Positions 1 to 6,473 of a stretch of DNA of 24,511 nucleotides are shown here, piece after piece. The first letter of the stretch is position 1; the number at the start of each line of letters is the position of its first letter. The notes under the pieces are model-generated. The model did no database searches. It was not told where the DNA came from and was given only the letters and a program-made list of their open reading frames with translations. The DNA is from JAEUOS01 sp046160545 (GTDB taxonomy: Bacteria > Pseudomonadota > Gammaproteobacteria > Burkholderiales > JAEUOS01). Location: positions 1-24,511 of the forward strand of contig JBJXGS010000293.1 in assembly GCA_046160545.1 (NCBI GenBank). The letters run 5' to 3'. The translations under genes and the position numbers were made by a program.

Positions 1-126
1 GGGGACAACATCAAGATGGTGGTGACCTTGATTGCGCCGATTGCGATGGAGCAGGGTCTGCGTTTCGCGATCCGCGAGGGCGGCCGTACCGTCGGCGCCG
101 GCGTCGTCGCAAAGGTCATCGAGTAA
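1..126 (+). CDS. tuf: Elongation factor Tu, C-terminal end (partial)
   Basis: The first 126 bases read in frame from base 1 as the last 41 residues of EF-Tu domain 3, ending in the family-typical stretch FAIREGGRTVGAGVVAKVIE and a TAA stop. EF-Tu is the GTPase that brings aminoacyl-tRNA to the ribosome. The start and the GTPase domain lie outside the window. A tuf copy directly before rpsJ is the usual join between the str and S10 operons in proteobacteria, so the missing upstream DNA probably carries rpsL, rpsG and fusA. That last point is inference. Confidence 0.97.
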   Translation, partial: GDNIKMVVTLIAPIAMEQGLRFAIREGGRTVGAGVVAKVIE

Positions 127-147
127 GTTTCAAAAAACGTTCTTTGG

Positions 148-210
148 TCCGCCCCGCATGCCGCCCGGCATGCATGGCGGAAAGCACAAACCCCGGGAAT
201 CTTCCTCGGG
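148..210 (+). promoter_or_regulatory. Two hairpins in the tuf-rpsJ leader
   Basis: The tuf-rpsJ spacer holds two stem-loops. The first pairs TCCGCC (148-153) with GGCGGA (176-181) and, after a 2x2 internal loop, GCATGCC (156-162) with GGCATGC (167-173) around a 4-base loop. The second pairs CCCGGGAA (192-199) with TTCC and CGGG (202-210) around one bulged T; its tip must open slightly. No T-run follows either, so a simple intrinsic terminator is unlikely. In E. coli the S10 leader carries the L4-responsive attenuator in this position; a similar role here is inference. I see no convincing promoter in 127-235. The rpsJ Shine-Dalgarno AAGGAT follows at about 225-230. Confidence 0.6.
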
Positions 211-235
211 TGCTCTCGCTCTTTAAGGATTACCC

Positions 236-547
236 ATGCAAAGCCAGAAAATCCGCATCCGCCTGAAGGCCTTCGACTACCGCCTCATCGATCAGTCCGC
301 GCTGGAAATCGTCGATACCGCCAAGCGCACGGGCGCAGTGGTGCGTGGACCGGTGCCCCTGCCGACACGCATTCAGCGTTACGACGTGCTGCGCTCACCG
401 CACGTCAACAAGACTTCGCGCGACCAGTTCGAAATGCGCACCCACATGCGCCTGATGGACATTGTCGACCCCACCGACAAGACCGTCGACGCGCTCATGA
501 AGCTGGATCTTCCGGCCGGGGTGGACGTCGAAATCAAGTTGCAGTAA
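236..547 (+). CDS. rpsJ: 30S ribosomal protein S10 (NusE)
   Basis: This 103-residue protein matches the usual S10 length and carries the conserved loop GPVPLPTRIQRYDVLRSPHV near residues 38-57, followed by NKTSRDQFEMRTH. S10 sits in the head of the small subunit and, as NusE, joins NusB in transcription antitermination. The ATG at 236 has an AAGGAT Shine-Dalgarno about six bases upstream. It is the first gene of the S10 operon. Unlike the other genes of the cluster it is followed by a 122-base spacer before rplC, which has its own promoter-like elements. Confidence 0.98.
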   Translation: MQSQKIRIRLKAFDYRLIDQSALEIVDTAKRTGAVVRGPVPLPTRIQRYDVLRSPHVNKTSRDQFEMRTHMRLMDIVDPTDKTVDALMKLDLPAGVDVEIKLQ

Positions 548-567
548 GTAGAATTCCGAGCTATACT
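539..567 (+). promoter_or_regulatory. Possible sigma-70 promoter for rplC
   Basis: TTGCAG at 539-544 overlaps the end of rpsJ. It is followed by exactly 17 bases and then TATACT at 562-567, which matches five of the six -10 consensus bases. The -35 match is only three of six. The spacing and the unusually long rpsJ-rplC gap support an internal promoter, but there is no experimental evidence here. Confidence 0.45.
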
Positions 568-587
568 TAAAGGCTTTCCTGGATTTG

Positions 588-655
588 CGGCGCGATTTTG
601 CATAGGGCGCGCCGTCCCGGGGTGAAATATCGGATTCCGGCCAATCGCAGCCGGA
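588..655 (+). promoter_or_regulatory. Two hairpins in the rpsJ-rplC leader
   Basis: CGGCGCG (588-594) pairs with CGCGCCG (608-614) around a 13-base loop. TCCGGC (636-641) pairs with GCCGGA (650-655) around an 8-base loop and ends three bases before the rplC Shine-Dalgarno AGGAGA (658-663). The second hairpin is close enough to influence ribosome access. Whether a ribosomal protein such as L4 binds here is unknown. Confidence 0.5.
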
Positions 656-669
656 TCAGGAGAAAACAA

Positions 670-1323
670 GTGACCACGTCAGCAAGGTTAGGCCTTGTCG
701 GGCGCAAGGTCGGCATGACCCGCATATTCACTGCGGACGGCGCAGCCGTTCCGGTGACCGTGCTGGACGTGTCGAACAACCGCGTGACCCAGATCAAGAC
801 CCCTGAAACCGACGGCTACGCCGCCGTCCAGGTTGCCTTTGGCTCGCGGCGCGCCTCGCGCGTATCCAAACCCGAAGCCGGGCATCTCGCCAAAGCAGGA
901 GTCGAGGCCGGTGCGGTCCTCAAGGAATTCCGCGTCGCCGCGGGCGACTTGGGCTCCTTCGCGGTGGGCGGCAAGATCGGTGCGGACCTTTTCAAAGAAG
1001 GCCAGAAGGTCGACGTGCAGGGCACGTCGATCGGCAAGGGCTTCGCCGGCACGATCAAGCGCCACAACTTCTCGTCCAACCGCGCTTCGCACGGCAACTC
1101 GCGCTCGCACAACGTGCCTGGCTCGATCGGCATGGCGCAGGATCCTGGTCGCGTCTTCCCCGGCAAGCGCATGTCCGGGCACATGGGCGCGGTGACTTGC
1201 ACGACCCAGAATCTGATCGTGGCACGCGTCGATGCCGAGCGTGGCCTGATCCTGGTCAGGGGCTCGGTGCCGGGCCACGATGATGGCCATGTGGTCGTCA
1301 CGCCGGCCGCCAAGGGAGGTTGA
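670..1323 (+). CDS. rplC: 50S ribosomal protein L3
   Basis: L3 is an early-assembly protein of the large subunit whose loop reaches the peptidyl transferase centre. The chosen GTG start gives 217 residues opening with TTSARLGLVGRKVGMTRIF, which is the L3 N-terminus. A strong AGGAGA at 658-663 lies six bases before it. The open frame extends back to an ATG at 598, but the extra 24 residues do not look like L3 and cover a hairpin-rich leader, so I reject that start. The central loop SIGMAQDPGRVFPGKRMSGH (about residues 153-172) is the conserved L3 extension. The stop at 1323 is one base before the rplD start. Confidence 0.97.
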   Translation: MTTSARLGLVGRKVGMTRIFTADGAAVPVTVLDVSNNRVTQIKTPETDGYAAVQVAFGSRRASRVSKPEAGHLAKAGVEAGAVLKEFRVAAGDLGSFAVGGKIGADLFKEGQKVDVQGTSIGKGFAGTIKRHNFSSNRASHGNSRSHNVPGSIGMAQDPGRVFPGKRMSGHMGAVTCTTQNLIVARVDAERGLILVRGSVPGHDDGHVVVTPAAKGG

Positions 1324-1324
1324 C

Positions 1325-1945
1325 ATGGAACTCAAGCTCCTTGATTCGCAAGGCCAGGCCGCGGGCAATGTCAGCGCGCCGGATGCGGTGTTTGCGCGCG
1401 ACTACAACGAGGCTCTGGTACATCAGGTGGTGATCGCCTACCAGGCCAATGCCCGCAGCGGTAACCGCAAGCAGAAGGACCGCGAGGAAGTCAAGCATTC
1501 CACCAAGAAGCCGTGGCGCCAGAAAGGCACGGGTCGGGCGCGCTCCGGCATGACCTCAAGCCCGCTGTGGCGCGGAGGCGGGCGCATTTTCCCGAACTCC
1601 CCCGACGAGAACTTCAGCCACAAGGTCAACCGCAAGATGTACCGCGCCGGTATGTGTTCGATTCTGTCGCAGCTTGCGCGCGAGGACCGCATTGCTGTGG
1701 TCGACGATTTCACCGTCGAAGCTCCCAAGACCAAGCTCTTCGCGCAAAAGATCAAGGGCATGGGTCTTGACTCCGTGCTCGTCATCACCGACACGATCGA
1801 CGAAAACCTCATGCTGGCCTCGCGCAACCTGGTCAACGCGGCCGTGGTCGAGGTGCGTCAGGCGGACCCGGTGTCGCTGGTTCACTTTGACCGTGTGCTC
1901 ATGACCAAGGGCGCGGTGGAGAAGATGAAGGAGATGCTGGCGTGA
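1325..1945 (+). CDS. rplD: 50S ribosomal protein L4
   Basis: This 206-residue protein has the L4 signature KPWRQKGTGRARSGMTSSPL at about residues 61-80, followed by the WRGGG segment of the loop that lines the exit tunnel. The ATG at 1325 has GGGAGGT at 1314-1320. An in-frame ATG at 1280 lies inside rplC and is rejected. In E. coli free L4 represses its own operon by attenuation and translational control, and also inhibits RNase E. Whether it acts on this operon's leaders cannot be seen. Its TGA stop overlaps the GTG start of rplW, which suggests coupled translation. Confidence 0.97.
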   Translation: MELKLLDSQGQAAGNVSAPDAVFARDYNEALVHQVVIAYQANARSGNRKQKDREEVKHSTKKPWRQKGTGRARSGMTSSPLWRGGGRIFPNSPDENFSHKVNRKMYRAGMCSILSQLAREDRIAVVDDFTVEAPKTKLFAQKIKGMGLDSVLVITDTIDENLMLASRNLVNAAVVEVRQADPVSLVHFDRVLMTKGAVEKMKEMLA

Positions 1946-2256
1946 ACAAGTACAGCAGAGATCGCCTGCCGCTGGTGCTGCTCGCGCCCATCGTCTCCGA
2001 GAAGAGCACGATGGTTGCCGACAAGCTGCGCCAGATCGCATTTCGCGTTGCCGATGACGCCACCAAGGCCGACGTCAAGGACGCTGTCGAACTGATGTTC
2101 AAGGAACAGAAGGTCGAAGTGGCCAGCGTGCAGGTGCTCAACGTCAAGGGCAAGCAAAAGCGCTTCGGACGCTTCAACGGCCGTCGGCGCAACTGGAAAA
2201 AGGCCTACGTCTGCCTCAAAGAAGGCAGCGACCTCAATCTGGCGGAGGCGATCTGA
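1942..2256 (+). CDS. rplW: 50S ribosomal protein L23
   Basis: L23 (104 residues) sits at the tunnel exit and is the docking site for trigger factor, signal recognition particle and SecYEG. The conserved VSEK motif is present; Glu20 corresponds to the trigger factor contact (Glu18 in E. coli). The GTG start overlaps the rplD stop in a GTGA arrangement, so initiation probably depends on ribosomes finishing rplD. The C-terminal half has the usual FGRFNGRRRNWKKAYV segment. Confidence 0.96.
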   Translation: MNKYSRDRLPLVLLAPIVSEKSTMVADKLRQIAFRVADDATKADVKDAVELMFKEQKVEVASVQVLNVKGKQKRFGRFNGRRRNWKKAYVCLKEGSDLNLAEAI

Positions 2257-2257
2257 C

Positions 2258-3085
2258 ATGGCGCTCGTAAAACTCAAACCGACATCCCCGGGCCGCCGCG
2301 GCGTCGTCCGCGTGGTGACGCCAGGCCTCTTCAAGGGCCGGCCTGTCGACGCGTTGGTCGAAAAGAAAACCAAGACCGCGGGACGCAACAACAACGGTCA
2401 CATCACTACCCGCCATATCGGCGGTGGCCACAAGCAGCACTATCGCCTGGTGGATTTCCGGCGCAACAAGGACGGAGTCCCGGCCAAGGTGGAACGCATC
2501 GAATACGACCCGAATCGCAGCGCCCATCTGGCACTACTTTGTTATGCGGATGGCGAGCGGCGTTACATCATTGCGCCCAAGGGAATCGGCGTCGGCGCAA
2601 CCCTGGTTTCCGGGGCCGAAGCACCGATCAAGGCAGGCAACGCCTTGCCGATACGCAATATTCCTGTCGGTTCGACCATCCATTGTGTCGAGATGCTGCC
2701 CGGCAAGGGTGCGCAGATGGCGCGCACTGCAGGCGCTTCAGTGCAACTGCTGGCCCGCGAAGGTAGCTACGCGCAGGTGCGCCTGCGTTCCGGCGAGATC
2801 CGCCGCGTGCACATCGAGTGTCGCGCCACCATCGGCGAGGTTGGCAACGAGGAACACGCATTGCGCCAGATCGGCAAAGCCGGCGCACAACGCTGGCGCG
2901 GCATTCGCCCGACTGTGCGCGGTGTGGCGATGAACCCGATCGATCATCCGCACGGCGGAGGCGAGGGCAAGACCGCGGCCGGCCGCGATCCGGTCAGCCC
3001 GTGGGGCCTCAAGACCAAGGGCTATCGCACCCGCAAGAACAAGCGCACGACTTCGATGATCGTGCAGCGCCGGCACAAGAAGTAA
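2258..3085 (+). CDS. rplB: 50S ribosomal protein L2
   Basis: L2 (275 residues, the normal length) is needed for subunit association and for the peptidyl transferase region. The C-terminal signature NPIDHPHGGGEG, holding the conserved histidine linked to peptidyl transfer, is at about residues 226-237 and is followed by the basic tail typical of L2. GGAGG at 2244-2248 lies inside the end of rplW, nine bases before the ATG. One base separates the two genes. Confidence 0.98.
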   Translation: MALVKLKPTSPGRRGVVRVVTPGLFKGRPVDALVEKKTKTAGRNNNGHITTRHIGGGHKQHYRLVDFRRNKDGVPAKVERIEYDPNRSAHLALLCYADGERRYIIAPKGIGVGATLVSGAEAPIKAGNALPIRNIPVGSTIHCVEMLPGKGAQMARTAGASVQLLAREGSYAQVRLRSGEIRRVHIECRATIGEVGNEEHALRQIGKAGAQRWRGIRPTVRGVAMNPIDHPHGGGEGKTAAGRDPVSPWGLKTKGYRTRKNKRTTSMIVQRRHKK

Positions 3086-3097
3086 AGGGTAGAAGAC

Positions 3098-3385
3098 ATG
3101 GCACGTTCCGTCAAAAAAGGGCCCTTTGTCGACGCTCACCTGTCGCGCAAGGTCGATGTCGCTCAGGCGACCAAGGACAAGAAGCCGATAAAGACATGGT
3201 CGCGTCGTTCGACCATCCTGCCTGACTTCATCGGTCTCACGATTGCCGTGCACAACGGCAAGCAGCACATTCCGGTCTACGTGTCCGAGAACATGGTCGG
3301 ACACAAGCTCGGCGAGTTCGCGTTGACACGTACCTTCAAGGGCCATCCGGCCGACAAGAAGGCCAACGTCGCCGGCAAGAAATAG
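3098..3385 (+). CDS. rpsS: 30S ribosomal protein S19
   Basis: This 95-residue protein has the S19 core: MARSVKKGPFVD at the N-terminus, then WSRRSTILPDFIGLTIAVHNGK and IPVYVSENMVGHKLGEFA. S19 forms a complex with S13 in the small-subunit head and contacts 23S rRNA in a bridge. It is a few residues longer than E. coli S19, owing to a short lysine-rich tail. It lies between rplB and rplV, as expected in the S10 operon. Confidence 0.97.
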   Translation: MARSVKKGPFVDAHLSRKVDVAQATKDKKPIKTWSRRSTILPDFIGLTIAVHNGKQHIPVYVSENMVGHKLGEFALTRTFKGHPADKKANVAGKK

Positions 3386-3395
3386 GACAACAGCG

Positions 3396-3734
3396 ATGGA
3401 AACCAAAGCTTCACTGCGCGGCGCGCGCCTGTCGGCCCAGAAAGGCCGACTCGTCGCCGACCAGATCCGCGGACTCGCGGTCGAGAAGGCGTTGAACGTC
3501 CTCGCGTTCAGCCCCAAGAAAGGGGCGGCGATCATCAAGAAGGTGCTCGAATCGGCGATTGCCAATGCCGAACATAACGACGGCGCCGACATCGATGAGC
3601 TCAAGGTCAGCACCATCTTCGTGGAAAAGGGTGCCGTTCTCAAGCGCTTCACGGCGCGCGCCAAAGGGCGTGGCAATCGGATCAGCAAGCAAAGCTGCCA
3701 CGTCTACGTGACCGTCGGCGACGGCAAGAAATAA
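3396..3734 (+). CDS. rplV: 50S ribosomal protein L22
   Basis: L22 (112 residues) has a globular domain and a beta hairpin that reaches into the exit tunnel near the macrolide site. The hairpin lies around residues 80-98 (KGAVLKRFTARAKGRGNRIS). The N-terminus METKASLRGARLSAQKGRLV is typical of this group. A weak purine-rich stretch (TAGGACAACAG) precedes the ATG. The gene ends nine bases before rpsC. Confidence 0.97.
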   Translation: METKASLRGARLSAQKGRLVADQIRGLAVEKALNVLAFSPKKGAAIIKKVLESAIANAEHNDGADIDELKVSTIFVEKGAVLKRFTARAKGRGNRISKQSCHVYVTVGDGKK

Positions 3735-3743
3735 GGATCGGCG

Positions 3744-4640
3744 ATGGGACAAAAAATACATCCGACCGGATTCCGGTTAAGCGTCACCCGGGACTGGGGT
3801 TCGCGCTGGTTCGCCGGCAATCGCGATTTCGCGACCATGCTTGGCGAGGACATCAAGGTGCGCGAGTACCTTAAGCGCAAGCTGTCGCATGCCTCGGTCG
3901 GCCGCGTACTTATCGAGCGCCCCTCGAAGACCGCGCGCATCACGGTGTTCTCGGCGCGGCCGGGTGTGGTCATCGGCAAGAAAGGCGAGGATATCGAGGT
4001 CCTGAAGGCCGACCTCAATCGCATGCTGGGCGTGCCGGTGCACGTCAACATCGAGGAAATCCGCAAGCCGGAAATCGACGCGCAACTGATCGCCGACTCG
4101 ATCGCTCAACAGCTCGAGAAGCGCATCATGTTCCGCCGCGCCATGAAGCGCGCCATGCAGAATGCAATGCGCCTCGGCGCGCAGGGCATCAAGATCATGT
4201 CGTCGGGCCGCTTAAACGGCATCGAAATCGCGCGCACCGAGTGGTATCGCGAAGGTCGCGTGCCGCTGCATACCCTGCGTGCAAACATCGACTACGGCTT
4301 CGGTGAGGCGCGCACGACCTACGGCGTGATCGGTATCAAGGTGTGGGTATACAAAGGCGACTCGCCGGCGAAGAACGAACTTCCGGCGGCGACATCGTCC
4401 CAGGAAACCGAACCGGCGCCTGAGCGCAAGCCGCGCCGCACGCCGCGCCCTGCGGCCGCGCCGGCTGCTGATGCCAAGCCTGCCGCCAAGGCGCCACGCA
4501 AGCGCGTGGCCAAGGCTGGCGAAGACGTCAAGCCGGAGGTTGCCGAAGCCCCCGCACCGGCAGCCGAGCCGGCCGCCCCGAAGGCGCCCGCAAAACGTGT
4601 GCGCAAGGCCGCGACCCCGGCAGATGCGAAGAAGGAGTAA
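3744..4640 (+). CDS. rpsC: 30S ribosomal protein S3 with long C-terminal tail
   Basis: S3 forms part of the mRNA entry channel and helps unwind mRNA. The N-terminal domain is followed by a KH domain with its GxxG loop visible as VVIGKKGED near residues 73-81. The C-terminal core ends around residue 206 (VWVYKGD). From about 207 to 298 there is an Ala/Pro/Lys/Arg-rich, probably disordered tail with two similar basic blocks, RKRVAKAG and AKRVRKAA. E. coli S3 has 233 residues, so this tail is about 65 longer. The frame stays open and runs straight into the rplP leader, so the tail is not a frameshift product. Extended S3 tails are known in several proteobacteria; a function is unknown to me. Confidence 0.97.
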   Translation: MGQKIHPTGFRLSVTRDWGSRWFAGNRDFATMLGEDIKVREYLKRKLSHASVGRVLIERPSKTARITVFSARPGVVIGKKGEDIEVLKADLNRMLGVPVHVNIEEIRKPEIDAQLIADSIAQQLEKRIMFRRAMKRAMQNAMRLGAQGIKIMSSGRLNGIEIARTEWYREGRVPLHTLRANIDYGFGEARTTYGVIGIKVWVYKGDSPAKNELPAATSSQETEPAPERKPRRTPRPAAAPAADAKPAAKAPRKRVAKAGEDVKPEVAEAPAPAAEPAAPKAPAKRVRKAATPADAKKE

Positions 4641-4646
4641 TCGACC

Positions 4647-5063
4647 ATGCTGCAACCGGCACGGCGGAAATACCGCAAAGAACAAAAAGGCCGCAACAAG
4701 GGTATCGCCACGCGCGGCACCAAGGTCTCGTTTGGTGAATTCGGCTTGAAGGCGACCGGCCGTGGCCGACTCACCGCGCGCCAGATCGAGGCGGCGCGGC
4801 GTGCCATGACTCGCCATATCAAGCGCGGCGGACGCATCTGGATTCGAATTTTTCCGGACAAGCCGATCTCGTCCAAACCCGCCGAGGTGCGCATGGGCAA
4901 CGGCAAGGGGAATCCCGAGTACTACGTTGCCGAGATTCAGCCAGGCAAGGTCCTCTACGAGATGGATGGTGTCAACGAGGCGCTTGCTCGCGAGGCGTTC
5001 CGGCTTGCGTCCGCGAAGCTGCCGATCGCCACCACGTTCGTCAGCCGCCAGGTCGGCGCCTGA
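4647..5063 (+). CDS. rplP: 50S ribosomal protein L16
   Basis: L16 (138 residues) starts with MLQPARRKYRKEQKGRNKGI, and the N-terminal arm reaches towards the tRNA acceptor arms in the A site. The central RIWIRIFPDKPISSKPAEVRMGNGKG stretch (about residues 67-92) is the family signature and contains the conserved arginine hydroxylated in E. coli L16. The ATG follows the rpsC stop by six bases. The rpsC end GAAGGAG provides the Shine-Dalgarno sequence. Confidence 0.98.
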   Translation: MLQPARRKYRKEQKGRNKGIATRGTKVSFGEFGLKATGRGRLTARQIEAARRAMTRHIKRGGRIWIRIFPDKPISSKPAEVRMGNGKGNPEYYVAEIQPGKVLYEMDGVNEALAREAFRLASAKLPIATTFVSRQVGA

Positions 5064-5084
5064 AGGCCGAGTTAAGGAGTTGAC

Positions 5085-5291
5085 ATGAAAGCAAGCGAAC
5101 TGCGCGCCAAGGATGGCGCCGGGTTGTCCAAGGAATTGCAGGATCTCCTCAAGGCGCAGTTTTCCGTGCGCATGCAGGTGGCCACCCAGCAGCTCACGAA
5201 TACCAGTCAGATCCGCAAGACACGGCGCGATATCGCGCGCGTGCGCACGGTGATGGCTCAAGCAGCGAAGTCGGGGGGAACAAAGGCATGA
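5085..5291 (+). CDS. rpmC: 50S ribosomal protein L29
   Basis: L29 (68 residues) is a small two-helix protein beside L23 at the tunnel exit. MKASELRAKD and the C-terminal ARVRTVMAQ segment are the usual landmarks. AAGGAG at 5074-5079 precedes the ATG. The TGA stop overlaps the ATG of rpsQ (ATGA at 5288-5291), indicating translational coupling. Confidence 0.96.
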   Translation: MKASELRAKDGAGLSKELQDLLKAQFSVRMQVATQQLTNTSQIRKTRRDIARVRTVMAQAAKSGGTKA

Positions 5292-5563
5292 CCGAAGCCG
5301 GTAGCAACGCCTCGCTCAAGCGCACCCTGATCGGGCGCGTAGTCAGCGACAAGATGAACAAGACGGTGACCGTCCTGATCGAGCGCCGGGTAAAGCACCC
5401 GACGATCGGCAAGTACGTGACCCGTTCGCGCAAGTTTCATGCGCACAACGAAGCCAACGATTGCAAGACCGGCGATACGGTCGAAATCCAGGAGACCGCG
5501 CCGATTTCGCGTACCAAGGCGTGGCGCGTGACCCGCTTGGTGAGCAAATCTACCGAAGTCTAG
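5288..5563 (+). CDS. rpsQ: 30S ribosomal protein S17
   Basis: S17 (91 residues) is a primary 16S rRNA-binding OB-fold protein. The core GRVVSDKMNKTVTVLIERRVKHP sits near residues 17-39 and is followed by YVTRSRKFHAHNE. A GGGGGG run at 5273-5278 may act as the Shine-Dalgarno. It is the last gene of the S10 block. The 206-base spacer behind it carries the spc promoter region. Confidence 0.97.
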   Translation: MTEAGSNASLKRTLIGRVVSDKMNKTVTVLIERRVKHPTIGKYVTRSRKFHAHNEANDCKTGDTVEIQETAPISRTKAWRVTRLVSKSTEV

Positions 5564-5571
5564 TGCTTTGG

Positions 5572-5591
5572 GGCCTTGGGCCCAAAAGGCC
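5572..5591 (+). promoter_or_regulatory. Hairpin after rpsQ
   Basis: GGCCTT (5572-5577) pairs with AAGGCC (5586-5591) around an 8-base loop that is itself part of a TTGGGCCCAA palindrome. Only two T residues follow, so it is a poor intrinsic terminator; partial termination or 3' end protection of S10 mRNA is possible. It ends directly at the -35 element of the next promoter. Confidence 0.45.
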
Positions 5592-5620
5592 TTGCGCGGA
5601 CTGCAGTTGCACGCTATAAT
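5592..5620 (+). promoter_or_regulatory. Sigma-70 promoter of the spc operon
   Basis: TTGCGC (5592-5597), a 17-base spacer and a perfect TATAAT (5615-5620) form a good housekeeping promoter, with a start expected near 5627. The -35 matches only in TTG, while the -10 is consensus. The surrounding DNA is GC-rich, so the TATAATTTAAA patch stands out. E. coli has its spc promoter at the same place, between rpsQ and rplN, which supports the call. Confidence 0.75.
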
Positions 5621-5632
5621 TTAAAGCTTTTC

Positions 5633-5712
5633 GGCGTTTGGCATCTCCGATGAGATGCTTGGCGCCAGTCGTCGGAGCGACGCCGGCGGCATACGCATAG
5701 CCCGTACGGGCT
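5633..5712 (+). promoter_or_regulatory. Structured leader of the spc operon
   Basis: Three stem-loops follow one another. GCATCTC (5641-5647) pairs with GAGATGC (5652-5658) around loop CGAT, with an outer helix GGCG (5633-5636) to CGCC (5663-5666). CGTCG (5670-5674) pairs with CGACG (5678-5682) around a 3-base loop. AGCCC (5699-5703) pairs with GGGCT (5708-5712) around GTAC. About 57 bases then lead to the rplN ATG. No T-run is present. The arrangement looks like a cis-acting leader, possibly read by a ribosomal protein; the ligand is not evident. Confidence 0.55.
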
Positions 5713-5769
5713 CCAAAACTGACCGCGATCCTGCCAAGGGCCGCGGGTAAAGTTGGATGGGAAACGATC

Positions 5770-6138
5770 ATGATTCAAATGCAGTCCAGGCTTGACGTGG
5801 CCGACAACACGGGTGCGCGCTCGGTCATGTGCATCAAGGTCCTTGGCGGCTCCAAGCGCCGCTACGCCTCGATCGGCGATGTGATCAAGGTATCCATCAA
5901 GGATGCCGCGCCACGCGGGCGTGTCAAGAAGGGCGAGGTCTACAACGCGGTGGTCGTGCGCACTTCCAAGGGTGTACGCCGCGATGACGGCTCGTTGATC
6001 AAGTTCGACGGCAACGCCGCGGTACTTCTCAACGCGAAACTCGAGCCCATCGGCACTCGAATTTTCGGACCGGTCACTCGTGAACTGCGCACCGAGCGCT
6101 TCATGAAGATCGTATCTCTCGCGCCGGAGGTGCTCTAA
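5770..6138 (+). CDS. rplN: 50S ribosomal protein L14
   Basis: L14 has exactly the family length of 122 residues, with MIQMQSRLDVADNTGARSVM at the start and a typical C-terminal ELRTERFMKIVSLAPEVL. It lies at the subunit interface and takes part in bridges; RsfS binds it to silence ribosomes. It is the first gene of the spc operon, behind a strong promoter and a structured 140-base leader. GGAGGT near its end (6126-6131) serves as the Shine-Dalgarno of rplX. Confidence 0.98.
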   Translation: MIQMQSRLDVADNTGARSVMCIKVLGGSKRRYASIGDVIKVSIKDAAPRGRVKKGEVYNAVVVRTSKGVRRDDGSLIKFDGNAAVLLNAKLEPIGTRIFGPVTRELRTERFMKIVSLAPEVL

Positions 6139-6459
6139 ATGGAAAGAATTCGCAAGGGCGATGACGTTATCGTCATCACCGGCCGCGACAAGGGCAAGCG
6201 CGGCACCGTGCTCAAGCGCGTCGACGAGCGCCGTGTCGTGGTCGAGGGCATCAACGTCGTCAAGAAGCACACCAAGCCCAACCCGATGAAGGGGCAGACC
6301 GGCGGGGTCACCGACAAGGTCATGCCGATCGATGTTTCCAACGTTGCCATTTTCAATCCGGCGACGCAAAAGGCCGACCGGGTCGGGTTCGCCATTCTCG
6401 ACGACAAGCGCAAAGTGCGCGTGTTTCGCTCGAATGGCAACCAGGTCGACGCCAAGTAG
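6139..6459 (+). CDS. rplX: 50S ribosomal protein L24
   Basis: L24 (106 residues) initiates assembly of the large subunit and has an N-terminal KOW motif (residues about 5-30, RKGDDVIVITGRDKGKRGTV). The GINVVKKHTKPN segment near residues 38-49 is conserved. The ATG follows the rplN TAA with no gap, and its Shine-Dalgarno lies inside rplN, so translation of the two is probably coupled. Confidence 0.97.
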   Translation: MERIRKGDDVIVITGRDKGKRGTVLKRVDERRVVVEGINVVKKHTKPNPMKGQTGGVTDKVMPIDVSNVAIFNPATQKADRVGFAILDDKRKVRVFRSNGNQVDAK

Positions 6460-6473
6460 ACGAGGGTCAACAA

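Noticed and set aside
148..181. Intrinsic terminator after tuf
   Set aside because: The stem is strong, but no T-run follows on the plus strand, so it is listed as a leader hairpin.
598..669. N-terminal extension of L3 from an ATG at 598
   Set aside because: The extra residues are unlike L3, the region forms hairpins, and the GTG at 670 has an ideal AGGAGA.
4212..5261. Minus-strand open frame of 349 codons across rpsC, rplP and rpmC
   Set aside because: Low-complexity Arg/Gly/Leu shadow of the rpsC tail and its neighbours.
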